Positions 1 to 10,449 of a DNA stretch of 64,000 nucleotides are shown piece by piece. A model generated the notes under the pieces. It had not been told where the DNA came from and did not search any database. It saw nothing but the letters and a program-made list of their open reading frames with translations. The stretch is from the NCBI GenBank assembly GCA_905221605.1, contig CAJNDS010000252.1, positions 1-64,000 of the forward strand. The letters are read 5' to 3'. Each line of letters begins with the position of its first letter. Position 1 is the first letter of the stretch. A program made the translations under genes and the position numbers. Origin of the DNA: Symbiodinium natans. Its lineage: Eukaryota; Sar; Dinophyceae; Suessiales; Symbiodiniaceae.

Positions 1-1
1 G

Positions 2-3000
2 TTCAAACATGTTTTCATGGCATGGTCAAGCACAGTGCATGAGCGTTACCCAGAGTTGTTGGAAAAGCATGGAGCCAGTAAGAACCCGATTGATGAAGCC
101 AAATTTAGCCCCGAAGAAAGTAGACTGTCGAAAGCCATGTACACGTTTCTGATACAGTACTGTCCCGAGCCAACGATGAACGTCATAGGACAAGGGTTGC
201 GTGATGCCAACGGTTTTGAGGTTTGGAGAAGATTGGTGCTTCTGAGCGAGCCAGCGCGTCGGACTAAGGCCTGGGTGTGGCGCAGGCACTTAGCAAATCC
301 CTCGTTTCCGAGTGACATTGCACAGTGGAGCACAGCGCTTCACCAGTGGGAAGCTGAACTTCGAGAGTTTGAGCGTACGTACAACACAGCGTTTTCAGAA
401 GATGAGAAAGTTTCCATTTTGGCTCATATTGCACCGAAAGAGTTGCAGCAAAGCATCTTCATGCACAGTGATGTGTTGAACGGATACGACAAGATACGAG
501 AGTACATCGAACAGTATCTGATCAACAGAAACCTGTGGAAAAGGCCTCAAGGTTCACAGTTCGGGATGCCCAAAGCCTCAAACAAAACTGCTGAGCATGA
601 TGATGGGGGAGTGAGGCCTATGGACATCGGCGGAGTAAAAGGAGACAAAGGCAAAGGGAAAGGAGAATGGAAGAAAGGAAAGGACCACTGGGGCGACAAA
701 GGAAAGGACAACTGGAGCAACAAAGGAAAGGACAAATGGAAGGAGAAGTGGAACAACAACAGGTGGGACAACAATGGCAAAGGGAAAGGTAAGGATGGGA
801 AGAAAGGCAAAACCGACAAGGGAAAAGGAGCAGGCAACAACAACAAAGGAGGCAAAGGAAAGCAAAACGATGGGAAAGGAAAGAACAACAATCCGCACGC
901 TGGAAAGCAGTGCCATATATGCCACAGGCATGGTCACATTGCTGCAGACTGCTGGTGGAAGGTTGGAGCAGTCGACAACGAGGCCTACACCGAGACCGGT
1001 GGGACGGGTGCATCGACTGCCCCAGAAGACCGGAGTGGCAACGGTGCAGGGATTGGTTCTGTGTTTGAAGGTTCGCAGCGTGTTGTCAAGTGGAGTGATG
1101 AAGATGTGATATTCACTGTGAGTGAGAGTTCCGTCGCAGCTGTGACTGCAAAACAGCTAGGCAACCGGTATCTTCTCATCGACTCAGGAGCCTGTGAGAG
1201 TGTAGCAAAAGTAGGAGACTTTGAAGCACAGGTGGATGCCTCGAAAGCGAAGCCTTTGTTCAGCGTGCAAGGGACGCCGCTTAAGGTGTATGGAAAGCAG
1301 TACCCTCAGGTCATGTTCGGACAAACCAAAGGAGCAGTAGAAATGACCGTAACGGATGCTGCTGAGAGCCTAGTTTCGGTTCACAGCTTGGTAGCGAGAG
1401 GACACAAGGTGGTTTTCAGCCCAGGAGGGTGTTTCCTCGAGACCAGCGCGGGTGACACCGTACCACTTGAGCTTCATGGGAAAAGGTGGTACTTGAAAGT
1501 GATGGACGTGGGCGAAGGGAGCGCGCCTGCAGGAGGCAGGAGGGTCGCACCCATTGCCGACAAGCCGGATCTGGGTCGTCGAGAGGAAGACCGCTGGAAG
1601 AGAGAAGTGAAGGATGGGGTGGAGTATCTCATTCGAGAGCACAACAGCCCAAGAAAGCGTTTGTTTGCGCCAAAGATCAAGGATCTCCCTGTGCCCTTGG
1701 AGAGACTGGAGAGTGGAAGGCTCACCAAGATGATCTTCGAGGAGGATGGGTCCCAGAAGGAAGATCGGAGTGCGTGGGAAGACAAGCGCTTTGCAATGAG
1801 GGATATGAAGCATGCTTGGCTGGGAGAAACCTGGTTCAGGCTGAAGCCAGAAAGAGAAGAAGCAGCTGCTGAGGAAGAGCAGCCAGACTATGAAGGCGAA
1901 TGGATGCAAGGACTAGACGAGGCATATGAAGAAGAGATTGCGCAAGGAGAGGAAGCTCATGGAGGAGTTGTGGAAGACGACGAAGACGCAGTGGATCGGC
2001 TGATGATAGATGAGGACAGAGAAAGAGACCAGAGCAAGGTCATCAAGGCGCCGAAGGAGCCGTCGGCTCAGGAGGTGGAAGAACACAACCTCCACCATGC
2101 CAACTTCGAGAGTTGGTGCCCTGTTTGTGTGATGGGGCAAGGTAAGAGCAAGCAGCACAGGAGGGTCAAGGAAGACCCCAAGGAGCATGTGATCTACTCC
2201 GACTACATGTTCTTTTCTGGAGAAGGCAAGGAAGTGAACAAAGAAGAAGGAGAAAAGAAGCGGGCTGGTTTGGTAACCGTTCTCACTGCAATTTGCAAAG
2301 AGAGCCAGTACCCTTTCGCGCTGGTGTTGCCATCCAAAGCCAGCGTGGACTACGCAAGCAAGGCAATGATCAGCTGGATCAAGGATCTGAAGTGGGACAA
2401 GGTAGTGATCCATTTCGACCAAGAAAGCGCTCTGAACAAGATATATGAAAGGGTGCAGAAGGAAATGGGTGACACCGTTACTCTGCGGAGATCACCGCGA
2501 TACAGTTCACAGTCCTTAGCAGATGGAGAGATGGTCAACGGTTTTCTGGCAGGCAAGATTCGCACATGGCTTGCGGAGGTGTCAGAGAAATACAAAGTCA
2601 AGATTGGCTGTGACAGTGTCTTGTTTCCATGGATTGTGCGACACAGTGCGTGGACGGTGGCACGGTTTCACATCAACCATTCGAAGACAACGGCGTTCAG
2701 AGTCATCAATGGGTTTGACTATGTGGGTGAGATGATGACTTTCGGACAGGTGTCCTTAGCAAAATTTCCGAAGCAAAAGGACAAGGCAGCTCCAAGATGG
2801 ATTCGCGGAGTGTATGCCGGAAAGAATGCTGCAGGAGATGAGCACTTGGTGCTTACAGAGTCAGGGGTGCAGACATGCCGCACCGTGAGGAGGTTACCAG
2901 AAAGTGCAAGATATGAAGCGGCGATACTCGACAAGGCAAAGGGAGTGCCTTGGAACAGGTACTTGGGCATTGCAACAAGCAAGGTAGTGCAAGAACGGTC

Positions 3001-3190
3001 TGAGAGCAAGGGTGTAGCAGTTCCGGAGTTGGAGCCTGCAGAGACCTACGACTTCAAGCCAGAGACGATAGTGGTGCCAATGCCGGCGCCAAGAGCAGCA
3101 GACGATGCAGGAAAGGAAAGTGAGAAAGCTGCGTTGCAAGAGCCAGAGAGCAAGGGTGGAGCCTGCGCAGGCCAGTCGGCCGCCGGGTGA
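2..3190 (+). CDS. Copia-type retrotransposon Gag-protease-integrase ORF (5' end beyond window)
   Basis: The reading frame is open through the first base of the window, so the first ATG (17) is probably not the real start. Seen in order (residues from that ATG): a Gag region of about 200 residues; a very basic Gly/Lys/Asn tract (about 200-295); a CCHC zinc knuckle C-x2-C-x4-H-x4-C (about 299-312); an aspartic protease motif LIDSGACES (about 388); an integrase zinc motif H...H...CPVC (about 690-706); and an integrase core with D near 729, D in HFDQES near 800 and E in ADGEMVNG near 838, fitting D-D-35-E. Protease and integrase ahead of RT is the Copia/Pseudoviridae order. The frame ends at TGA 3188-3190 inside a 14-mer that recurs at the next ORF junction. 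There are no internal stops, so the copy looks young. The 5' LTR is not in the window. Confidence 0.95.
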   Translation, partial: FKHVFMAWSSTVHERYPELLEKHGASKNPIDEAKFSPEESRLSKAMYTFLIQYCPEPTMNVIGQGLRDANGFEVWRRLVLLSEPARRTKAWVWRRHLANPSFPSDIAQWSTALHQWEAELREFERTYNTAFSEDEKVSILAHIAPKELQQSIFMHSDVLNGYDKIREYIEQYLINRNLWKRPQGSQFGMPKASNKTAEHDDGGVRPMDIGGVKGDKGKGKGEWKKGKDHWGDKGKDNWSNKGKDKWKEKWNNNRWDNNGKGKGKDGKKGKTDKGKGAGNNNKGGKGKQNDGKGKNNNPHAGKQCHICHRHGHIAADCWWKVGAVDNEAYTETGGTGASTAPEDRSGNGAGIGSVFEGSQRVVKWSDEDVIFTVSESSVAAVTAKQLGNRYLLIDSGACESVAKVGDFEAQVDASKAKPLFSVQGTPLKVYGKQYPQVMFGQTKGAVEMTVTDAAESLVSVHSLVARGHKVVFSPGGCFLETSAGDTVPLELHGKRWYLKVMDVGEGSAPAGGRRVAPIADKPDLGRREEDRWKREVKDGVEYLIREHNSPRKRLFAPKIKDLPVPLERLESGRLTKMIFEEDGSQKEDRSAWEDKRFAMRDMKHAWLGETWFRLKPEREEAAAEEEQPDYEGEWMQGLDEAYEEEIAQGEEAHGGVVEDDEDAVDRLMIDEDRERDQSKVIKAPKEPSAQEVEEHNLHHANFESWCPVCVMGQGKSKQHRRVKEDPKEHVIYSDYMFFSGEGKEVNKEEGEKKRAGLVTVLTAICKESQYPFALVLPSKASVDYASKAMISWIKDLKWDKVVIHFDQESALNKIYERVQKEMGDTVTLRRSPRYSSQSLADGEMVNGFLAGKIRTWLAEVSEKYKVKIGCDSVLFPWIVRHSAWTVARFHINHSKTTAFRVINGFDYVGEMMTFGQVSLAKFPKQKDKAAPRWIRGVYAGKNAAGDEHLVLTESGVQTCRTVRRLPESARYEAAILDKAKGVPWNRYLGIATSKVVQERSESKGVAVPELEPAETYDFKPETIVVPMPAPRAADDAGKESEKAALQEPESKGGACAGQSAAG

Positions 3191-5309
3191 CACCGGGAAT
3201 GCTGCAGCTAGCACGCAGCAGTTCAACATTGCTACGCCTGATGCCAGCATGGGCACAGACAGTCTCGACACGAGCATGTATGTGCCAAGCGTGCCGGGAG
3301 ATGTAGCGCAGAACATGGTGGACAGCGTGAGTAACCATGGGACCTGGCTGGAGGGTAGTGCTCTCCTACCAAAAGAAGATGTGGGTGTGTACAAGAAGTG
3401 GCTGAAGCAAAACAAAGATTGCTTCAACGAGACAATGGTGAGCAACATCATGGACTACCTGGACACGTTGCAGATTGACGAGAAAGAGTTGAGGAGAGCG
3501 AGAAAGGAAGAGCTGAGAAAGCTAAATGAGGTGTACGGTGCCTTCACACCGAGAGATGGGAGACAGATAACAAAGGACCTGACGGTGTTCGGCCACAAGT
3601 GGGTTGACAAGGTCACTGAAGGAGTGGCAAAGTCACGACTCACATGCCAGGACTTCAAGAAGAAGCAAGAAGCAAATGAGAAGCACAACTCAGAGTACCC
3701 TTCAAATTTCTGTCCAACGCCACACGCCACCTCGAGGAAGTTGTTGGAGGTTTACTCGCTGACGACAAAGATGCCGAGAGTCAAGGCCGACCTTAGCTCA
3801 GCTTTCCTCATTGCGAAAGATGGTGGAGATGCAAAAGGACAACCAGTGATGATGAAGCCGCCAAAGGAATGGCTGGAGGAATACGATGAGTGGTACGCAA
3901 AAGCAAGCCCAGAAATGCAAGAGCAGATGAAGAACGTGCCGAAAGAAAGCGTGCTATGGCAGGTCGATGGAAATCTGTATGGAAGGCAGTCAGCGGCAGC
4001 GCAGTACAGAGATCGTCTGGAAACCATTTTGACCAAGGAACTCCCGAAGGGAGTGTATCAGTTTCACAGGGGGACACTAGACGCATGTGTCTTTCGATGC
4101 GTGCGAACAGGGATCGTTTTGATCCACCACATAGACGATTTCGACGTTTGTGGACCGGCAGAGTTGCTGGATGACCTGCTGAAAGTTCAGCTGCCGAAGT
4201 GCGGATGCAAGCTAAAAGTGGGTGAGCTTGAATGGCCAGGCGCAGCAAGCAGTAGCACGAGTGAATTTCTTGGCAGAAAGAAGATCCTGGTGGAGGGAGC
4301 TGTGGTTACGATGCCGAACGAAAAGCATACCACTGACATCCTTAGGATGCTAGGACTAGAGGACGCCAAGCCAAGCCCCGTTCCGGGAAAGAAGCTCAAC
4401 CTAAAGGATGACAAGCTTCTGGAGGGCAGAGCCAAAGAAATCTACGCTAGCTGTGTAGGCAGTGCTACCTACCTGTCGCAGGATCGACCCGACATCAAAT
4501 TCGCATGCAAGGAGCTTGCAAAGCGGATTAGGAATCCCAGGGAATGTGACATGCAAAACCTCAAGACGTTAGGTAGATATCTCAGGGGAACCATGCACGT
4601 GGGACATGTGACAAAGATGAGTGAAGACTTCGAACCAGCTGCAGGGATTCCGCTGCAGGGGTATTGCGACAGTGACTGGGCAGGTGACAGAGAAGACCGC
4701 AAGAGCACCAGTGGGCAGGCAATAGTCCTAGGAGGGACCGTGGTTGAAACTTCTGCTCGGAGTCAGCAAGGAACTCCTGCGACCAGCTCAGGAGAGGCAG
4801 AAGTCAGAGCCCTAACTCAGTGCGCCCAGGACCTAGTTTTCGTGCGGAACTTAGGTGTGGAAGACTTTGGCATGACGATCGATGTGCCAAGACTGTTTTG
4901 TGACAGTAGTGCAGCCATCCAAGTTGCACGGAGATTGGGTGTTGGGAAAATGCGACATGTTGATCTGGGACATTTCTACATTCAAGAGCTTGTGAAAGAG
5001 AAAAGAGTGATCGTGCAGAAAATCAAAGGAACGGAAAACCCATCGAATGCTTTGACGAAGCACTTAACAACCGGAAAGGAGATGGAAGAAGCACGCGAAA
5101 TGCTCGGGTTGGTTTCCTTGGACAAGCAAGGACTTGACAAGCACGTTACAAAGAACAGCATGCAAACCATCGGAGCAGTCAACATTTGGAAAAAGTGGCA
5201 GCCGCAGCAGTGCTCAAAGCTGAACATACAGCAATTTGTCAGTGCTGTTACTAGACACCGGCCTCTGAGGGAGTCACCTCATGGATCTCATTCCTCATGG
5301 ACCGGGTGA
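3105..5309 (+). CDS. Copia-type reverse transcriptase-RNase H ORF
   Basis: This ORF lies +1 relative to the upstream Gag-integrase frame and overlaps it by 86 nt. Translation probably enters at the shift site near 3185-3190, not at the ATG at 3105. Visible motifs: HKWVDK and the catalytic Asp block VKADLSSAFL (about residue 226); LYGRQSAAAQYRDRL; the RT active site as HIDDFDV (about 342), with the usual YVDD tyrosine and valine replaced but both aspartates kept; RPDIKFACKELA; and a Copia RNase H with DSDWAGDREDRKSTSG (about 521), SSGEAEVRAL (about 562), CDSSAA (about 598) and the C-terminal HVDLGHFYIQE block. It is uninterrupted and close to full family length. It ends at TGA 5307-5309, again within CCGGGTGACACCGG, where a third frame takes over. 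Confidence 0.95.
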   Translation: MQERKVRKLRCKSQRARVEPAQASRPPGDTGNAAASTQQFNIATPDASMGTDSLDTSMYVPSVPGDVAQNMVDSVSNHGTWLEGSALLPKEDVGVYKKWLKQNKDCFNETMVSNIMDYLDTLQIDEKELRRARKEELRKLNEVYGAFTPRDGRQITKDLTVFGHKWVDKVTEGVAKSRLTCQDFKKKQEANEKHNSEYPSNFCPTPHATSRKLLEVYSLTTKMPRVKADLSSAFLIAKDGGDAKGQPVMMKPPKEWLEEYDEWYAKASPEMQEQMKNVPKESVLWQVDGNLYGRQSAAAQYRDRLETILTKELPKGVYQFHRGTLDACVFRCVRTGIVLIHHIDDFDVCGPAELLDDLLKVQLPKCGCKLKVGELEWPGAASSSTSEFLGRKKILVEGAVVTMPNEKHTTDILRMLGLEDAKPSPVPGKKLNLKDDKLLEGRAKEIYASCVGSATYLSQDRPDIKFACKELAKRIRNPRECDMQNLKTLGRYLRGTMHVGHVTKMSEDFEPAAGIPLQGYCDSDWAGDREDRKSTSGQAIVLGGTVVETSARSQQGTPATSSGEAEVRALTQCAQDLVFVRNLGVEDFGMTIDVPRLFCDSSAAIQVARRLGVGKMRHVDLGHFYIQELVKEKRVIVQKIKGTENPSNALTKHLTTGKEMEEAREMLGLVSLDKQGLDKHVTKNSMQTIGAVNIWKKWQPQQCSKLNIQQFVSAVTRHRPLRESPHGSHSSWTG
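3183..3196 (+). promoter_or_regulatory. Putative +1 programmed frameshift site, junction 1
   Basis: The sequence CCGGGTGACACCGG spans the end of the Gag-integrase frame. Read in that frame it gives GGG TGA C (stop at 3188-3190). Slipping one base forward gives GGT GAC ACC and continues into the RT ORF. The arrangement, a P-site codon that can re-pair +1 next to a UGA-C stop, is formally like the prfB and antizyme shift sites. The identical 14-mer occurs at 5302-5315. Confidence 0.65.
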
Positions 5310-5586
5310 CACCGGAACCCAATGGTTGCTCTTCGTAGTAGTCAGTGTGGTTCTGAACATCATCACGCTCTCAGTGATGGTGTGCACATGCCTCTGTAAG
5401 TGTATCCATTTTGGAAACCGAGAGGTGTTCATCTACATGGGTGAAAAGTGCCCAGATGCAAAGCTCTATGTGAGTCGCAAGGGACGAAAGTTCCATGCAA
5501 ATCCAAAGTGTCACGGACTGATCCAAGCCACGGATGTCCAAGGTATCACCGTTTGCAAGTATTGCTTTAAAGGCAAGATTGAGTGA
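5281..5586 (+). CDS. Small membrane protein with Ada-like Cys/His motif, third ORF of the Copia element
   Basis: This is a 101-residue ORF, +1 to the RT-RNase H frame and overlapping its end by 29 nt. It could start at its own ATG or be fused to Pol by frameshifting at 5304-5309. One hydrophobic helix is visible (about residues 15-37: WLLFVVVSVVLNIITLSVMV), followed by Cys/Lys residues. The C-terminus has the pattern YVSRKGRKFH-x4-C...C-x2-C. This resembles the metal-binding motif of Ada-type domains, in which a short beta hairpin carries H/C and a later CxxC completes the site. Ordinary Copia elements end after RNase H, so this is an accessory gene in an env-like position. A related protein with two such motifs sits at 26110-26763. 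Function unknown; membrane targeting of the particle or nucleic-acid binding are inferences only. Confidence 0.72.
   Translation: MDLIPHGPGDTGTQWLLFVVVSVVLNIITLSVMVCTCLCKCIHFGNREVFIYMGEKCPDAKLYVSRKGRKFHANPKCHGLIQATDVQGITVCKYCFKGKIE
5302..5315 (+). promoter_or_regulatory. Putative +1 programmed frameshift site, junction 2
   Basis: An exact copy of the 14-mer at 3183-3196, in the same phase: the RT-RNase H frame reads GGG TGA C and stops at 5307-5309, while the +1 frame reads GGT GAC ACC into the membrane-protein ORF. Both readings give Gly-Asp-Thr-Gly just after the junction. Flanking bases differ between the two sites, so the 14-mer itself appears to be the conserved unit. Confidence 0.65.
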
Positions 5587-6139
5587 CGCATCTTGAGCCC
5601 AATGCGCGACCAACGGGGGAGCAGCAAGAGGCACATGCTTTAAGGAGGGTGTGCGAAAGTTGCTGACCCCACACCACTTTCTAGGTAAAGCATGTACCTT
5701 GTACAGTTGTATAGAGGTGTCTTTACCGAAGCCCTTTATAGGCACAAGCAAGAGTGGGAGAAAATAGGTTTCCGCTCGTTTCGCAGTTTTTGAAAAATGT
5801 CCGGACGGGGCGCTTCCAAATTATTGGGGGGCCTTTTGTACTGATGTCTAAAGCTCACGAAGTAAACAGAAGGAATGAGAAGCCCAAGCAAGTGACCCTG
5901 AGCACTGCAAGCAAAAACCTACGAATCTCATCGCAACCACAGTGGGCGCACACCCTTCGAACGCCATCACGTGGCACAGGATTTGATAATGCAGGCGCGG
6001 CCCACTTCCGGCAAAACTTACAATAGTTTGCGCGTGTAGTCTGCGTCTTGCAAAACCAATTTGCAAGACGCAAATGTCGAAAGGTTAGAGGAAACTGCAT
6101 TGGGCAAAATTGCATTCTATTAGCATTATCTCTTGCACA
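5587..6139 (+). other. 3' end of the Copia element and flank
   Basis: No coding sequence is seen. A purine-rich run at about 5611-5631 and another at about 5639-5648, followed by TGTGCG at 5649, could be the polypurine tract and the start of the 3' LTR. The LTR cannot be delimited because its 5' partner lies outside the window. A short near-duplicate with a reversed partner (GTCTGCGTCTTGCAAAACC / TTTGCAAGACGCAAATG) lies at about 6040-6075 and can form a small hairpin. Confidence 0.35.
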
Positions 6140-6505
6140 TAGGGACGGGAGGTTTGGGACTTGAAGTTTGGAAGTTGAGGGCTAGGGGAGCCTCGGGACT
6201 TGAAGTTTGGAAGGTGAGGGAAGCCTTGCGACTTGAAGCCTTGGGACTTGAAGGAGGGTAGGGGAGCCTTGCAACTTGAAGTTGGAGGTTGAGGGGTAGG
6301 GAAGCTTTGGGACTTGAAGTTTGGAAGGCTTGGGACTTGAAGGTTGGAAGTTGAGGGGTAGGGAAGCCTTGGGAATGAAAATTTGGAAGTTGAAGGGTAG
6401 GGGAGGCTTGGGACTTGAAGTTTGGAAGTTGAGGGGTAGGGGGAGGCTTGGGACTTGTGAAGTTTGGAAGCTGAGGTGGAAAAGCTTGAAGTTTGAAGGT
6501 TACTG
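6140..6505 (+). repeat. G-rich minisatellite, unit about 40 bp
   Basis: Roughly nine imperfect tandem copies are built on GGGACTTGAAGTTTGGAAG followed by TTGAGGGGTAGGGGAGCCTT. Copies vary by small deletions, and several lack the GGGGTAGGG segment. The two strands are strongly G/C-skewed, giving long open frames on both strands that are repeat artefacts, not genes. Confidence 0.9.
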
Positions 6506-9500
6506 GCAAGGCTACTGGCAAAAGTTTCTCACCGCCCCACCCCCCACCCCCGCCACCACGCTTTGTGCAGCAAACATGATAAACGTTACGTCAGCGCTCG
6601 TTTTGGAGATGCTCTTGAAGCCTAAGCGACTTCAAAACGTTTCCAAATCTCATTCTATGGCCTCGCTCACCTAGGTTCTTCGAACTTGAACTCCAAGTCT
6701 CGTTCTGATTCTTCTTATGTTCTCAAACTCTGGGGAATTCTGGCCCCAGAAGCCCATCCTCAGCAATGAGGGGTTCTCTTTGAGAGCCCAAGTCTATACT
6801 ATACTGTGGTCCCCCCCTGCTTCTGGAAACCCCAGAACATGCAAACTGGAAAGTCAAAGGTTTGACTTTCTCCAGGCAGAGAGCATACAGCAGGCACAGT
6901 GGAACAACAATGCGTGGCAAGCAACGACAATACCGGATCAAGGAATCAACACTGAGGCAGCAACTACGACATCAACGTCCATTACCGCTTGCCACCACGA
7001 AACCACAAGTGACGAGCATAGCCCGTACGGCTGCCTGAAATGCTGTCCACCGAGGGTCCGCAAGTTGAGGGCGCTCACTCTGCTCAGTGCAGCACATCGC
7101 TGCTCTCCTTCTAACGCGGACATCGTCACGCCTCATCAGTATGCGCAAGAAGCCATCTGTAGCAGGATCAGGTGCCTTCGGCTGCAAGGCCCGCACGGCG
7201 GTAACAAGAGCCACAGCAGGACCACACGCATCGGGCCTGGTGCAATCCACGCAGCACGACACGTAAACCAGAACGTCTGCCGCAGAAAAGCAACCTGAGA
7301 GCGTAACTCCAGATGTGAGGGGAGTGGAGGGTAGGTTCTGCACGAACACGTCGATGCAAAGACTCCGGGGCCTTGTAAAGTTGGACGACCTTGGTCGAAC
7401 GACACGAAGCAGAAATGCTTGGCGTGGGCCTGAGGCGCGCACAAAGTTGTCCGTTTCTTCGCTGTCGCCTCCGATCCTCTCTTCCGAGCTGCGAAGCTGC
7501 CGACCATCTAGTCTCACCACTTTGGTGGACTGGTAAAGACCATCAGCACTGCTCAGCCTTGGCAGCAGCAGGAAACCACATGAGCACGTCCACATTCCAC
7601 GAGACATGTTTCTTCACTGGGTTTGGGAAACACGCTGAGAGCAGCACTCGATGACGGGAATGTGGAAACCGTCGCAGTCCACACTTACTTTCCCCGTGAG
7701 CACAGCCATGTGTGTCCATGGCTTCCACGCCTGAGTGAGTCAAGCTCAAACGCGCAGCCCAAGATTGTCACCATTCCGTCCGGGACAAGAGCTCACTCTC
7801 TTCCGTACATTCTTCTTATTCAAACCTTTGTAGTTATCACTACTTCTGAGATGTAGCTGTGCAGCCACACATTTGTGGATCTTGGCCCGGCACAAGTTGC
7901 AGGCCCAACACGTCGCCAGGTCGCATTTCCTGGACTAGACCCTGGGTTCCACTTACATAAATCGATGCACAGGACCGCTGCACTACTCAGCCACAGAAGC
8001 TTCGCAGATCCGAGCCTGAAGGGCTGCTTCAACTTTGTTGAGGACTCAGCTCAGGGAATGGGATGCTCATGTTCACAATGTGCACGCAATGCGCACACTC
8101 AACAAGTGGGCCATTTCATTTCAGGCACTGACAGTGCTGACAATGCTGACGGTTGCCATCTGACACCATTTGCAAACATCACCACTAGAGATGGTCCGCA
8201 ACTGAATGATAGCCATGATTGCAAATGCACACACAGGGCATGGGACATGATGTGCTGTGCCGGCAAAGGCCTTGCCTGAGTAGAGCTGCGGTCCAGCTCG
8301 ACGGCCTTGCTTTAAGACGATGAACGACCAGTAGAGAATCAACCCGTCACGGATCACGCAGTGCGGTACCCAACTCGAAAAAAATTGCACAGGCGGGGCA
8401 CCAGCAAGCTGCTGGCGCACGCTACGGCATCAGCAGAGCCCCGGATGATAACCTCCAAGCCAAGTGCCAGCGGGTAATAGGAATTCTTGCGAAGTGCCCA
8501 AAGCCATATCTCCCCAGCGGCACCTTGCTCCTGGCAGCACGAATCACCTACAGTAAGTGCTCTTCCGGATTGGCCACACCACAGGCAGACAGAGCCAACC
8601 AATCTCTCAACCTACCGCGTTGCTGCCCCCCATCCCAGCGTCGGCTGTTAAAGCGTGGACAAGGCAGAGCAGCACAAAGCAATTCCGTTTTCACTCCTTG
8701 GAAGAGCAAATGTTATAAGGCAGAGGCATCCAAGGAGGCGCCGCTTCGGAGCTGAATGTTGGACAGGACAGAGCCTGATGCACGCACGGTCCACAACACC
8801 AAGTCGGGCAGTCCTCGCAACTCGATAGCACGTGCTTTGGCCCGGGCTGTGCAGCTCCGAATCTACGTCCTGCAACTCCTCTTATAGTACACTCAGTGCC
8901 GAAAGTGCCTGTGACAACGTGATATCTATACGTACACTAAGCTAAACCCAGACACACGCAACATGTCGCCAGTCCAGGATCTTGGTTTCCATCTCTGGAA
9001 GGTTTGAGGTTCACAAACCACAGATTTGCTGCGGTCTTGAGCCTGTTCCAGCACTACATGTCCGTGAAACCGATTCATAGAGATGGCTTCTTTGGAAACA
9101 AACATGACAAATCATGACAAAGAATCTCCACGCAAAACTACCGGGAAACATCGGCTGGTAATCTGATCTTAAACGTCTGTGGAAAATGGCTGTGTGCCAG
9201 CAACTGTCCAGCATTACCAGAACATGTCAACGGTAAACAAAAGCTCAAACTAGAGTTGGCAACTTGTCGTGATTTGTTAACTGATTTTAGCATTGAAGAT
9301 GCCTGAGAAAGTTTCTTCGGGATTGAAATGTCAACCAGTCACCCCTTCAGTCTATTTACTTGCATTTGCCTCAGGGATATGAATCAAACTCATGTCTAGC
9401 AGATTTGCTTCAACAAAAGTATAGTACTCAAAGGCCAAAGTACTTGTTGCATTAGGGGCTAAAGATACTAGGGTACATGAACGAAAGCCAATACAATCAG

Positions 9501-10440
9501 GCCCTTAATGATATCTTTTTCTTCTCTTGAAAAACACTGAGACTTTCCTTGGACCCCCGAAATTTGGGGCATTTTCCTGGGACCGCCCTGGGACCCTGCG
9601 ACGAGACTTCGCTGGAACCCTGATTCCGGGACTGCTGTGGCCCGGCTAGGCAAGGGTTGACAACTAACAGACTTGGAGGACAGAACACACTGCAACGAAA
9701 TTCAAAGAATCGAAACCGAACTCAACCTAATCTCATCAAGAGCTTTATGAACAGAGCTTGAAAATGGATATCTAGACCCATTTGTTTAAACACATTTGGA
9801 AGACATCGAGTAAACGTTTCATGCTATTTCATGGCTGCTTATGCGAATCGCAGTTTGTCAAGTCGTGGAAAGTAGCGTAGCTTCTTACACAAGTCAGGAT
9901 GGGAGTGCTCAGGGCATGCCTCTGGCACAAAGCGTCAGACGAATCCCGTCCCTCTGTAATATTATCTCGGAGAGATGGAGAAACAGAGAGAGTGAGGGGG
10001 GGGAAGATAGTCATGCTTCAGACTTGGCTCTCGGCCAACAACGAAGACATGTCCGCACAAATAGAGGCAAGCGAGCCATGCGAGCCTTCACGAATTTGCA
10101 TGTTTTGCACAACACAGAGCTGGTATCAAGGTAGCCTTTGATAGCCCAATTTCAGGCAGCGACTAACCTTGAAGAAGACTACTTGCATGATCATGCTGAC
10201 GCGTGGCCTTCAATCCAGAGTCTTTGCAAGAGCAGCAGCGTGGCAAGATGCAGGGAATGGCAAAGACGTGCGGACATATCCAAACCACAAGCCGAAACTG
10301 CACGGTGCAGTCCGACACCCAAGGGCTGGGTCTTAGTCCGGCGCCTCGCGGGAAGGTTGATGACGCACAGCTTCAGATTTGACTGTTTAGATATGAGGTG
10401 TAAATGTCCGCCGCGCTTGTGCTGAGCCAGGAGACTGCGG
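6506..10440. other. Stretch without recognisable genes
   Basis: The longest frames here are 193 residues (plus, 6717-7298) and 211 residues (minus, 6972-7607). They overlap each other antisense and have no motif I recognise. The minus frame has a Cys/Leu-rich opening and could be an exon, but nothing supports that beyond its length. No tandem repeat, transposon domain or RNA gene was recognised. Confidence 0.4.
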
Positions 10441-10449
10441 AACCGGCCA

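Noticed and set aside
547..1013. Leu/Pro/Phe-rich minus-strand frames of 114-131 residues resembling membrane proteins
   Set aside because: They are the complement of the Lys/Gly-rich Gag tract, which turns AAG/GGA into CTT/TCC.
6126..6674. Repetitive proteins predicted on both strands
   Set aside because: Produced by the 40-bp minisatellite.
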